Shown here: positions 1 to 6,803 of the stretch, piece after piece
Layout of the letters: each line of letters starts with the position of its first letter
Position numbering within the stretch: position 1 is the stretch's first letter
Assembly: GCA_001778545.1 (NCBI GenBank)
Contig: MFHJ01000047.1
Coordinates: 1-15,563, forward strand
DNA length: 15,563 nucleotides
Direction of reading: 5' to 3'
Source: Candidatus Giovannonibacteria bacterium RIFCSPHIGHO2_02_43_16
Lineage (GTDB): Bacteria > Patescibacteriota > Minisyncoccia > JACPKW01 > UBA11713
The notes under the pieces: model-generated
Seen by the model: only the letters and a program-made list of their open reading frames with translations
Told to the model about the DNA's origin: nothing
Databases searched by the model: none
Program-made: the position numbers and the translations under genes

Positions 1-25
1 AAAGTCATCCGTCAATTTGTATATC

Positions 26-101
26 CCGCCCTTAGCTCAGCTGGTAGAGCAGCTCCCTTTTAAGGAGAAGGTCGCAGGTTCGACCCCTGCAGGGCGGACC
101 A
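26..101 (+). tRNA. tRNA-Lys (anticodon UUU), CCA encoded
   Basis: A complete cloverleaf can be drawn by hand. The 7-bp acceptor stem is 26-32 with 91-97, the D stem 35-38 with 47-50, the anticodon loop 57-63 with TTT at 59-61, the variable loop 69-73, and the T stem 74-78 with 86-90 around TTCGACC. The discriminator is A98 and the CCA tail is encoded at 99-101. UUU decodes lysine. Two oddities: the first acceptor pair is C-G, where tRNA-Lys usually starts with G, and the outermost anticodon-stem position (52 with 68) is a G-A mismatch. It is the only + strand gene seen and it converges on the PaaX-like gene. Confidence 0.95.
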
Positions 102-257
102 ACAAGAACACGATTGAAAATGAGGCGAAATTAAATCCCCCCGTTTTTAAGCTCTTCGATAAATTTGGACATAAAAACTTATCAATAATGATACACCAAC
201 CTTGCGATCGCTGTATTTATGCTACATTTTTAAGATAACCAATAACAACGGGGGCGA
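102..257. other. Intergenic region between convergent tRNA-Lys and PaaX-like gene
   Basis: AT-rich spacer with no convincing protein gene. It contains an 8-bp inverted repeat, CCCCCGTT at 138-145 and AACGGGGG at 247-254, separated by about 100 bases. A GCGATCGC palindrome lies at 204-211. No hairpin followed by a T-run suitable for terminating either flanking gene was found. Confidence 0.5.
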
Positions 258-803
258 CTAGTCTAATTTAAAGCGTAAAAGTAATTCTGCTTCATTAGTT
301 ATAGCATCAGAACGAGCAAGTCGCACATAGGGTCTAATGCCGAAAATTTCGATGATGAAATTTATCTCATCCGTACATTCAAAAGGATGAATGAAAACGC
401 TTTTCTGAAATTCTTTAAAACCTAACTCGCGCAGTTTGGAACGAAGCGCTTCTCGCGCCTGCTTGCGTTTCTCCGGAATATCAAACATGACAATGCGCCA
501 TTTATTATCCCAGTGGAGCGGCCGCTTAATTTCCATTTCATCAAATTTATATCGTAAAGCTCGCCGTTTTCCTCTTTCAGAGAGAACAATTTCTGTGGTT
601 CCGTCATTTTTTTCGATAAAATTTACCAGGCGGTTTTGATGAAACTCGCGCACTGCCCGATACAACTCATGGCGATCGATCTCATTCCAGGCTCTTGGAA
701 TTGTCTTTACAATTTTAAAATAGCGCTTAGGAGAACAGGTCATGCCTAGTGCAAGTCCCGATAAAAGTAATAGAAGAATTTTTTGTCTTACCGATCTAGT
801 CAT
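258..803 (-). CDS. PaaX-family/Cas2-fold transcriptional regulator-like protein
   Basis: A 181-aa protein. Residues 1-95 look like a winged helix-turn-helix region and begin with a hydrophobic helix (about 9-22). Residues 100-165 resemble the Cas2-like ferredoxin-fold domain at the C-terminus of PaaX regulators, with WRIVMFDIPE and, downstream, LGFKEFQKSVFIHP. PaaX proteins repress phenylacetate catabolism genes, but nothing here suggests that pathway. In CPR genomes this family is common, often mislabelled as Cas2, and its target is unknown. There is no cas gene or CRISPR array nearby, so a CRISPR role is not supported. I chose the ATG at 803 because a perfect TATAAT lies six bases upstream. 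The alternative ATG at 818 would lie upstream of the predicted transcript start. The gene probably has its own promoter, separate from dnaJ. Confidence 0.75.
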   Translation of the reverse strand: MTRSVRQKILLLLLSGLALGMTCSPKRYFKIVKTIPRAWNEIDRHELYRAVREFHQNRLVNFIEKNDGTTEIVLSERGKRRALRYKFDEMEIKRPLHWDNKWRIVMFDIPEKRKQAREALRSKLRELGFKEFQKSVFIHPFECTDEINFIIEIFGIRPYVRLARSDAITNEAELLLRFKLD

Positions 804-809
804 TTTAAA

Positions 810-815
810 ATTATA
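810..815 (-). promoter_or_regulatory. -10 box of the PaaX-like gene
   Basis: TATAAT on the minus strand, followed by six bases (TTTAAA) and the ATG at 803. A start about seven bases past the hexamer would fall on the A of the ATG, giving a leaderless mRNA. No good -35 hexamer is visible at 16-18 bp spacing, which suggests an activator or a weak promoter. Confidence 0.55.
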
Positions 816-824
816 CATCTTTTA

Positions 825-834
825 TGCGATCGCA
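825..834. promoter_or_regulatory. TGCGATCGCA palindrome, candidate operator
   Basis: A perfect 10-bp palindrome just upstream of the TATAAT box of the PaaX-like gene, in the -10/-35 spacer. The 8-bp core GCGATCGC recurs at 204-211, on the other side of the same gene, and once inside hrcA at 5452-5459. Its position would suit autoregulation, but no protein-binding evidence exists. Confidence 0.3.
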
Positions 835-901
835 GATGTTGCGTATCTTTTTTCCTATAAATTCTGATGATTCTGATAATGAGCTATACGCGAAGAAAAA
901 C

Positions 902-1951
902 CTAAATCCCCTCTTTTTTGAGTTCTTCAATTAATTCCTTTGCTTTTTTGGAAAGATGCTTTGGAGTTTTTACCGATACGAGGATCAATAAGTCTCCCCT
1001 TCTTGCGCCTTCGGATGCCGGAACCCCGCGGCCGCGGATTCGCAGGGTTTCTCCGGAATCAATCCCCGAAGGAATTTTAACTTTAAGCGTTCCGTCCATG
1101 GCATTTATTATTCTCTCCGACCCTAAAATCGCTTCGGTAATCGGTATCGCCAAATCCATAATTAGATTCTCCCCTTCCCTCGTAAACTGCGGGTGTTTCG
1201 AAACGTTGATCCGGACGTAAAGATCCCCGGCCACACCACCGAAAACAACTTCTCCAGATCCGGAAATTTTAATCATCTCTCCGTCGCGTATGCCAGGCGG
1301 AATATTTATCACAATTTCCTCTCTTTTGCGGACAACTCCTCCGCCTCTGCAAACGCCGCAAAGCTCTTCCGGAATTTTCCCGCGACCGCTGCATTTCTTG
1401 CATTCCACAACGCGCATAAAAGAACCGAAAAGAGATTTTCCTGCTTCGCGAACCGTTCCAGAACCATTGCAATTCGCGCAATTTTTAGTCTTTGAACCGG
1501 GAGCTGATCCCGAACCTTGGCAATTTGAGCAATAAGACGCCTTAGTCAAAAGTATTTTTCTCTCCGCGCCAAAAATGGATTCCTCAAAATTTACGTCAAC
1601 TTCTATTGAGATATCGCGCCCGCGCTTAACCCTCGTCCCGCGACCGCCCATGTTAAACAAGTCTTCGAAAATATCTCCGAAATCGAACCCGGACATATCG
1701 CCAAAATCAAATCCAGCGGCTCCCTGCCCGCCGCCAGCGCCATCGGAAAAAACCCTGCCGTAGTGGTCATATTCAGCGCGCTTTTTTTCATCGGATAAAA
1801 CTTGGTAAGCTTCGTTGATTTCTTTAAAATCCCGCTCTTTCCCGCCCTTATCCGGATGGTGTTGATGCGCCAACCTTCGAAACGCTTTTTTAATGTCGTC
1901 TCTGGAAGCATTTCTTGAAACACCTAAAATATCGTAGTAATCTTTTGCCAT
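902..1951 (-). CDS. dnaJ: Chaperone protein DnaJ (type A Hsp40)
   Basis: A 349-aa cytoplasmic co-chaperone that delivers unfolded clients to DnaK and stimulates its ATPase through the J domain. The J domain is at residues 1-65, with the essential HPD at 32-34. A Gly/Phe-rich linker follows (about 70-105, with repeated DFGD). Then comes the zinc-binding region with all four CxxCxGxG-type repeats (CSNCQGSG, CANCNGSG, CKKCSGRG, CGVCRGGG), and then the C-terminal substrate-binding beta domains. All eight zinc cysteines are present, so it should be a functional class I DnaJ. It is the last gene of the hrcA operon. Its ATG follows the stop of the membrane protein by two bases, implying translational coupling. 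No Shine-Dalgarno motif is visible. Confidence 0.97.
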   Translation of the reverse strand: MAKDYYDILGVSRNASRDDIKKAFRRLAHQHHPDKGGKERDFKEINEAYQVLSDEKKRAEYDHYGRVFSDGAGGGQGAAGFDFGDMSGFDFGDIFEDLFNMGGRGTRVKRGRDISIEVDVNFEESIFGAERKILLTKASYCSNCQGSGSAPGSKTKNCANCNGSGTVREAGKSLFGSFMRVVECKKCSGRGKIPEELCGVCRGGGVVRKREEIVINIPPGIRDGEMIKISGSGEVVFGGVAGDLYVRINVSKHPQFTREGENLIMDLAIPITEAILGSERIINAMDGTLKVKIPSGIDSGETLRIRGRGVPASEGARRGDLLILVSVKTPKHLSKKAKELIEELKKEGI

Positions 1952-1953
1952 AA

Positions 1954-2688
1954 TTATTTAAATTCAATATATTCTTGCGGCATCGGTCGCGTGGAAATTT
2001 TGACGACTGAGGCGTATAGGAGTATTTTAAACGCTAACCAGCTAATTGCAATACCGATCCAGCCAAGCAATATAAAAAGCGTTCTAAACGCCGCGAATAC
2101 AACAAATACGAAAACGACAGGCAAATAGCGTTCATAGGAGCGGAACCGTTCCTGCAGGAGATCTATACTTGTTTGATAAAGCGCGTCCTCGGGCACTTCA
2201 AAGGGCAGGAATGCAAGTACTTTTTCGAAAAATGATTCTGGAATTACATCTTGGAACGTTATCGCTTCTAATTGCGGATAGAAAAACGCCGCGAGAGAAA
2301 GCGCCATGATGGTGAGAAATACCGGCATGCCTTTATGCAACATTTCGCCTACGGAAAAAATCATCCTCGACTTAATTTCCTTTTTTATTCTATGGGCTGG
2401 AACGAAACTCAAGGTAGCTGACCATAACATTATGCCTAACGCCAGATATTTATCTCCAAGGAAAAGAAGCGTCGGGGAAGCGCTCAATAATACCAAGAGG
2501 GCTGAAATGTTTTTTTCGAGCAGGATAAAAGCGAGGCCCAGCATACCGAGAAAGAAAACTAAAACAACCGCCGAGAGCGACGAGATTAATTCGAGGGTCG
2601 GCGGATATGCTCCGCCTAATAAAAACCAGAAATATCCTCCGCTCGCGACAACCAGCGCCGAGAGCATTAGTTTTTGCCAGAGTTTCAT
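1954..2688 (-). CDS. Polytopic membrane protein of unknown function in the heat-shock operon
   Basis: A 244-aa protein that I do not recognise. It has about six or seven hydrophobic segments: roughly residues 8-26, 32-56, 62-95 (one or two), 120-138 and 190-230 (two). A basic loop (HRIKKEIKSR) near residue 100 and an acidic loop at about 140-185 separate them. There is no catalytic motif. The ATG at 2688 shares its A with the dnaK stop codon (TGATG), and the stop lies two bases before dnaJ, so it is embedded in the hrcA-grpE-dnaK-dnaJ unit and should be co-expressed under heat-shock control. An in-frame TTG three bases upstream is a less likely start. A membrane quality-control or envelope-stress role is only a guess from context. 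Confidence 0.8.
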   Translation of the reverse strand: MKLWQKLMLSALVVASGGYFWFLLGGAYPPTLELISSLSAVVLVFFLGMLGLAFILLEKNISALLVLLSASPTLLFLGDKYLALGIMLWSATLSFVPAHRIKKEIKSRMIFSVGEMLHKGMPVFLTIMALSLAAFFYPQLEAITFQDVIPESFFEKVLAFLPFEVPEDALYQTSIDLLQERFRSYERYLPVVFVFVVFAAFRTLFILLGWIGIAISWLAFKILLYASVVKISTRPMPQEYIEFK

Positions 2689-4574
2689 CAACTCTTATTA
2701 TCGTCTTTTTTTTCTTCTTTGTTAACGTCTTCGTATTCCGCCTCGCGCCCGCCAGCATCTTTTTTATACAGCGCCTCGCCAATTTTGGAGATTAATCTCG
2801 AAAGTTCTTCCGTTTTATTCTTTATTTCCTCGATACTTTCACCGTCCTTTATTTTTTTGAGCTCCGCGATTTTATTTTCTATCTCGCTCTTCACGTCAGC
2901 TGGAACTTTATCGCCGCCGTCACGCAAGGCTTTTTCGGATGTATAAATCAGCGCATCGGCCTGATTTTTGATTTCAACCGCTTCTCTCTTCTTGTGATCC
3001 TCCGCCCTATGCGCTTCGGCATCCTGCCGCATCTTCTCAATATCGTCCTTGGAAAGACCTGTCGAGGCTTCAATCCGGACGGATTGTTCTTTATTCGTCG
3101 CTTTATCGCGTGCTTTGACGTTCAAAATTCCATTCGCATCGACATCAAAAGAAACTTCAACCTGGGGCATCCCTCTAGGCGCCGGCGCGATGCCGTCCAA
3201 TACGAATCTGCCAAGAGTTTTATTATATTGAGCGATTTCCCGCTCTCCCTGCAAAACATTAACCTCAACCGAGGTTTGATTATCGGCAGCAGTTGAAAAC
3301 ACCTGGCTTTTAGAAACTGGGATAGTCGTATTTTTTTCAATTATTTTTGTGAATACTCCCCCGAGAGTTTCAATTCCCAGGGAAAGAGGGGTCACGTCCA
3401 GAAGCAAAACATCCTTGACGTCTCCCTGTAAAATCCCCGCCTGGACCGCGGCTCCAAGGGCAACAACTTCATCCGGGTTAATGGAACGATTCGGCTCTTT
3501 ACCAAATAATTTTTTAACCTCTTCTTGTATCATCGGCATCCTCGTCTGCCCGCCGACCAAAATAATTTCATCGATTTCACTCAATTTAAATCCCGCGCCT
3601 TTTGGCGATGAAAGCGTTACTGTCTCGCGGGTAAGCGCAATTGATTTGGTAACAAGATCGCGAACGAGATCCTCGAATTTCGCGCGAGCGAGCTTGATCA
3701 GAAAATGCCTCGGGCCCGAAGCATCAGCAGTTATGAATGGGATATTGATTTCCGTCTCTAAAGTAGTAGACAATTCGTGCTTTGCTTTCTCGGTTGCCTC
3801 CTTAAGCCGCTGGAGAGCGAGAGCGTCCTTCGAAAGATCTATGCCGTCTGTTCTTTTGAATTCGCCGACGAGATAGTTGATCAAAATCTGATCGAGATCA
3901 TCTCCTCCGAGATGGGTATCTCCGCCGATCGCCCGCACCTCGACCGTATCCGAGCTTACTTCCAAAACCGAAACATCGAAAGTTCCGCCGCCGAAATCGT
4001 AAACAACGATCTTCTCGTCCTTCTTTTTGTTTAACCCGTAAGCAAGCGCGGCCGCCGTCGGTTCCGGCAAAATTCTTTTCACATTAAAACCAGCGATTTC
4101 TCCCGCCGCTTTGGTCGCGGCTCTTTGAGAATCGTCGAAATAGGCTGGCACCGTTATAACGGCTTCGTCTATTTTCCCTCCGAGCTTCGCTTCGGCGTCT
4201 CTTTTTAACTTCTGCAAAATCATCGCGGATATTTCTTCCGGCCGCAGCCATTTATCTCCAATTTTTATCTCAACGCCTCCGTTCGCAGACGCCTGAATCT
4301 TATACGAAAGCCATTTTTTATCCCGCCCGACTTCAGGATCGGTAAATTTGCGCCCGATAAGACGCTTGACGGAAAAAATCGTATTCTCCGGATTTGTAAC
4401 AGCTTGTCGCTTTGCTAGGAGCCCAGTAACCCTGTCTCCGGCTTTCGATATCGCGACCATGGACGGCGTGGTTCGGACGCCCTCTTCGTTTTCGAGAATC
4501 TTCGGTTCTCCACCTTCAATCACCGCCGCAGCGGAGTTAGTTGTCCCTAAATCAATTCCTAATATTTTTGGCAT
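2688..4574 (-). CDS. dnaK: Chaperone protein DnaK (Hsp70)
   Basis: A 628-aa ATP-dependent chaperone that binds exposed hydrophobic peptides, cycled by DnaJ and GrpE. The ATPase domain carries the phosphate-1 loop ILGIDLGTTNSAAAV (residues 4-18), phosphate-2 YDFGGGTFDVSVLE (192-205) and the adenosine motif ILVGGQTRMP (338-347). The interdomain linker DVLLLDVTP is at 388-396. The substrate-binding beta domain follows to about 505, then a helical lid ending in a charged tail. Length is normal for the family. It lies 19 bases after grpE and overlaps the membrane-protein ATG by one base. There is no obvious ribosome binding site in the AT-rich gap. Confidence 0.98.
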   Translation of the reverse strand: MPKILGIDLGTTNSAAAVIEGGEPKILENEEGVRTTPSMVAISKAGDRVTGLLAKRQAVTNPENTIFSVKRLIGRKFTDPEVGRDKKWLSYKIQASANGGVEIKIGDKWLRPEEISAMILQKLKRDAEAKLGGKIDEAVITVPAYFDDSQRAATKAAGEIAGFNVKRILPEPTAAALAYGLNKKKDEKIVVYDFGGGTFDVSVLEVSSDTVEVRAIGGDTHLGGDDLDQILINYLVGEFKRTDGIDLSKDALALQRLKEATEKAKHELSTTLETEINIPFITADASGPRHFLIKLARAKFEDLVRDLVTKSIALTRETVTLSSPKGAGFKLSEIDEIILVGGQTRMPMIQEEVKKLFGKEPNRSINPDEVVALGAAVQAGILQGDVKDVLLLDVTPLSLGIETLGGVFTKIIEKNTTIPVSKSQVFSTAADNQTSVEVNVLQGEREIAQYNKTLGRFVLDGIAPAPRGMPQVEVSFDVDANGILNVKARDKATNKEQSVRIEASTGLSKDDIEKMRQDAEAHRAEDHKKREAVEIKNQADALIYTSEKALRDGGDKVPADVKSEIENKIAELKKIKDGESIEEIKNKTEELSRLISKIGEALYKKDAGGREAEYEDVNKEEKKDDNKS

Positions 4575-4593
4575 AATTCTAAATTTTGATTTT

Positions 4594-5106
4594 TTAACTT
4601 TTAATTTTGAATATTCCCACTTTCACTTTGGCCGGCCTTAATACTTTCTCGAAGATCAGCCAGCCTTTTTGCAAATCCTCGACCACCATATTGTCTTTTT
4701 CCTCCTCATTAACTTCCGCTTTCTCTATCGCCTCATGCAGAGCTGGATCAAATTTCTTTCCTTCTGATTCAATCTGGGTCACCCCGTGCTGTTTTAATAT
4801 CTCTTTCGCCTGCAAATAAATTTGCTTGATTCCGTCATCATGTTTCATCGCCATTTCGAGCGAATCGATTATCTGCAAGAATTCGAGAAGTATAGATGCT
4901 TGTGCGAATTTCACAAAGATTTCTCGATTTCTCTCTTCTTCCTTCCTAGCGTTGATGAAGTCCGCCTTCGCTCTCTGCCACCCCGCTAAATATTCTTCTT
5001 TCTCTTTCCTGCAAACATTCAGGTCCTCTCGCATTTTCTTAAGCTTGTCCTTTAGCCCTTCCTCTTCGATAACTTCCTCCTCCAATTCTATTTCTTCGTC
5101 TGGCAT
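4594..5106 (-). CDS. grpE: Nucleotide exchange factor GrpE
   Basis: A 170-aa protein that releases ADP from DnaK. An acidic N-terminus (residues 1-18) is followed by a long coiled-coil helix (about 18-80) for dimerization and a C-terminal beta domain. That domain carries the family pattern FDPALHEAIEKAE (about 128-140) and a final VLRPAKVKVG segment. The start lies two bases after the hrcA stop, and dnaK follows, which is the classical hrcA-grpE-dnaK order. Length is close to typical. Confidence 0.95.
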   Translation of the reverse strand: MPDEEIELEEEVIEEEGLKDKLKKMREDLNVCRKEKEEYLAGWQRAKADFINARKEEERNREIFVKFAQASILLEFLQIIDSLEMAMKHDDGIKQIYLQAKEILKQHGVTQIESEGKKFDPALHEAIEKAEVNEEEKDNMVVEDLQKGWLIFEKVLRPAKVKVGIFKIKS

Positions 5107-5108
5107 AA

Positions 5109-5831
5109 TTATTCCATCATATCTTTAACAATAAAATTAAGAAGCGAGGAAACCTTTTCGTAATTCATACGCTTGGGACCTATTGAAAAAATCACGCAGT
5201 TCCCGAATTCATTATCTAAAAACTTCATCGCAACCGAGCTGAATTCTTTGGCATTATGAAGCGGCTTCTCCCCGCCGATAAAAATAGAAGGCCTGTCTTC
5301 AAATGAATCCTCTAAAAATTTTCCCGCGATATCATCAATATTGTCTACCAATCGCGAAAATTCAACCGTCAAATTCCTATCGTCGAATTCCGGCTCTTCA
5401 AAAACTTTCTCGAGCCCATAAGTTTCTATCCTCGATCCATTATTAAAACTGGCGATCGCAGTAAATAATCCTACTTCTTCCGCCAAAGATTTCACGAAAT
5501 TTTCAAACAGCATTTCGTGCCTCTCGCGTATTTCCTTGGCTAAATCTTCGAGAAGCATTTTTTCGTTCCGCGTCGGATCTTTGCGCGACATGAGATTATC
5601 GACGAAATATCTATAGGCTTTATCAGTCGGAATTCGGCCGGATGAAGTGTGCGGCTGTTCCAGATATCCATCGTCGCCAAGCTCGAGCATGGCGTTTCGT
5701 ATCGTAGCTGGACTCAATCTGAATGTCCTAGAATCAAAAATCCTCCCCGAAGAAATGGGCGAAGCATTCTTGACATAATCTCTTATAATAAAGTTTAAGA
5801 TATTCTCCTCTCTAGCCCCTAATCTATTCAT
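5109..5831 (-). CDS. hrcA: Heat-inducible transcription repressor HrcA, short form
   Basis: A 240-aa repressor that binds CIRCE operators when chaperone capacity is sufficient. The N-terminal winged helix is clear (residues 1-81, with SPATIRNAMLELGDDGYLEQPH and SGRIPTDKAYRYFVD). The C-terminus keeps the end of the family domain (IFIGGEKP and IFSIGPKRMNYEKV). Usual HrcA is about 340 aa, so the central part, probably including the inserted dimerization domain, is shortened without breaking the frame. It is first in the operon and sits directly downstream of a CIRCE element, so it should repress itself and grpE-dnaK-dnaJ. The ATG at 5831 lies six bases after the -10 box, which predicts a leaderless mRNA. 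Confidence 0.93.
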   Translation of the reverse strand: MNRLGAREENILNFIIRDYVKNASPISSGRIFDSRTFRLSPATIRNAMLELGDDGYLEQPHTSSGRIPTDKAYRYFVDNLMSRKDPTRNEKMLLEDLAKEIRERHEMLFENFVKSLAEEVGLFTAIASFNNGSRIETYGLEKVFEEPEFDDRNLTVEFSRLVDNIDDIAGKFLEDSFEDRPSIFIGGEKPLHNAKEFSSVAMKFLDNEFGNCVIFSIGPKRMNYEKVSSLLNFIVKDMME

Positions 5832-5837
5832 ATTACG

Positions 5838-5866
5838 AGTTTATTCGAATTAGCACTCCCTGTCAA
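5838..5866 (-). promoter_or_regulatory. Housekeeping-sigma promoter of the hrcA operon
   Basis: On the minus strand TTGACA (5866-5861, perfect -35) is followed by 17 bases and TAAACT (5843-5838, four of six -10 matches). The hrcA ATG begins six bases after the -10, so the predicted start site coincides with the first base of the start codon. Confidence 0.75.
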
Positions 5867-5876
5867 GGACTGCTAA
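5850..5876. promoter_or_regulatory. CIRCE operator (HrcA binding site)
   Basis: On the minus strand it reads TTAGCAGTC, nine bases, GAGTGCTAA. This matches the consensus TTAGCACTC-N9-GAGTGCTAA with one mismatch in the upstream arm. The nine-base spacer contains the -35 hexamer TTGACA, so HrcA bound here would directly cover the promoter. Its position immediately ahead of hrcA supports autoregulation of the whole chaperone operon. Confidence 0.92.
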
Positions 5877-5897
5877 TCATATGAGATACAATTATTC

Positions 5898-5924
5898 CTT
5901 ATTTTCGCGATAGCGTGAAATAAG
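5898..5924. other. Imperfect hairpin between rpsI and hrcA
   Basis: Inverted repeat CTTATTT (5898-5904) with AAATAAG (5918-5924), then an inner CGC/GCG pair block (5906-5908 with 5913-5915) and a small loop. It lies downstream of the rpsI stop and upstream of the hrcA promoter, where a terminator for the ribosomal unit is expected. It lacks a T-run on the minus strand, so intrinsic termination is doubtful. Confidence 0.35.
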
Positions 5925-5954
5925 AACAAGTGAGTCAAATAAGCCATAACAAAA

Positions 5955-6455
5955 CTACCTCTTCGCCCATTGAGGGGCTTTGCGGGCTTTCTTGAGTCCG
6001 AATTTGCGGCGCTCTTTCATGCGTGGGTCGCGCTTTAAGTATCCAAAAGGTTTCAAGACTTTGCGTAATCCGGGCTCGATTTTCTCAAGCGCGCGCGAAA
6101 TTCCATGGCGGACCGCTTCCGCTTGGGAATGAATTCCTCCCCCATTAACCTTCGCGCTTATTGAAAACTTTTTCGGAAGATTTGTTTTCGCCAAAGGCGA
6201 ATCAATAATATTTTTCAATTCGAATGTCGGGAAATAGGAATCGTAAGGTTTCTCGTTTATCAAAATCGAAAATGGAGTATTCTGAAAAATCCTCACGCGT
6301 GCGATAGAGGTCTTTCTTCTGCCAAGAGCCTCAATATATCTGCCAACAGGCACAACACGTTCCTCGACTTTTTTTATTTCTGGCTTTTTAACAACCTGTT
6401 TTTTTACGGATTTAGGGGCTATTTTTTTGGGTGCTATTTTTTTCTTTGGCGGCAT
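5955..6455 (-). CDS. rpsI: Small ribosomal subunit protein uS9
   Basis: A 166-aa protein of the 30S head. The S9 domain begins at about residue 38 (YIEALGRRKTSIARVRI). It includes the conserved VNGGGIHSQAEAVRHGISRAL and ends in the typical basic tail RKFGLKKARKAPQWAKR, whose terminal Lys-Arg reaches the P-site tRNA in known ribosomes. The first 35 or so residues are a Lys/Pro-rich extension with internal repeats (KKIAPKKIAPK), absent from the usual protein of about 130 aa. The ATG at 6455 follows the rplM stop by one base. A TTG nine bases upstream is in frame but overlaps rplM. Confidence 0.95.
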   Translation of the reverse strand: MPPKKKIAPKKIAPKSVKKQVVKKPEIKKVEERVVPVGRYIEALGRRKTSIARVRIFQNTPFSILINEKPYDSYFPTFELKNIIDSPLAKTNLPKKFSISAKVNGGGIHSQAEAVRHGISRALEKIEPGLRKVLKPFGYLKRDPRMKERRKFGLKKARKAPQWAKR

Positions 6456-6456
6456 C

Positions 6457-6798
6457 TTATTCAAATTTCAAATTTTTAATGATATGTTTTCTTGAACGGT
6501 TTTTGGGAAGCATCCCCCAGACGGCGCGCTTGAAAACTTCTCTCGGACTCTTCGCCCAAAGCTCCCGGAGTCCGATGTGCTTCAGCCCGCCAGGGTATCC
6601 GGAATAATCGGCGTAAACTTTCGTTCTGAACTTCGTCGGATGGATATTCAATTCTTTGACATTTTTAATTGTCAATTTATGTGATGGCCTAATTCTTGGC
6701 TCGAATGACGGCAAATTTTTCCCGCGAAGCATTATTGCCGCCGCCGACGCAGCGCGCCCTAGAGATTTTCCCTTAACATCCAAAATTACATTTTCCAT
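6457..6798 (-). CDS. rplM: Large ribosomal subunit protein uL13
   Basis: A 113-aa early-assembly protein of the 50S subunit. It shows the family pattern VKGKSLGRAASAAAIMLRGK near the N-terminus and the signature FKRAVWGMLPKNRSRK (about residues 89-104). It is shorter than the usual 140 or so residues, with trimmed ends. It is paired with rpsI, as in most bacteria, and lies five bases after rplQ. Confidence 0.94.
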   Translation of the reverse strand: MENVILDVKGKSLGRAASAAAIMLRGKNLPSFEPRIRPSHKLTIKNVKELNIHPTKFRTKVYADYSGYPGGLKHIGLRELWAKSPREVFKRAVWGMLPKNRSRKHIIKNLKFE

Positions 6799-6803
6799 AT
6801 TAT

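Noticed and set aside
17..238. A + strand open reading frame of 73 codons
   Set aside because: It runs straight through the tRNA-Lys gene and has no recognisable protein pattern.
258..803. Annotating the Cas2-like protein as a CRISPR adaptation nuclease
   Set aside because: It has an N-terminal winged-helix region, no cas1 or other cas gene is nearby, and no CRISPR array is in the window.
841..891. Inverted repeat GCGTAT/ATACGC downstream of dnaJ as a terminator
   Set aside because: It is six base pairs with a loop of about 40 bases and no following T-run on the minus strand.
6456..6464. TTG start for rpsI at 6464, and similar TTG starts at 2691, 12428 and 14512
   Set aside because: In each case an ATG lies close downstream. 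For the first three it abuts or overlaps the upstream stop by one base. For 14512 it follows a Shine-Dalgarno motif.
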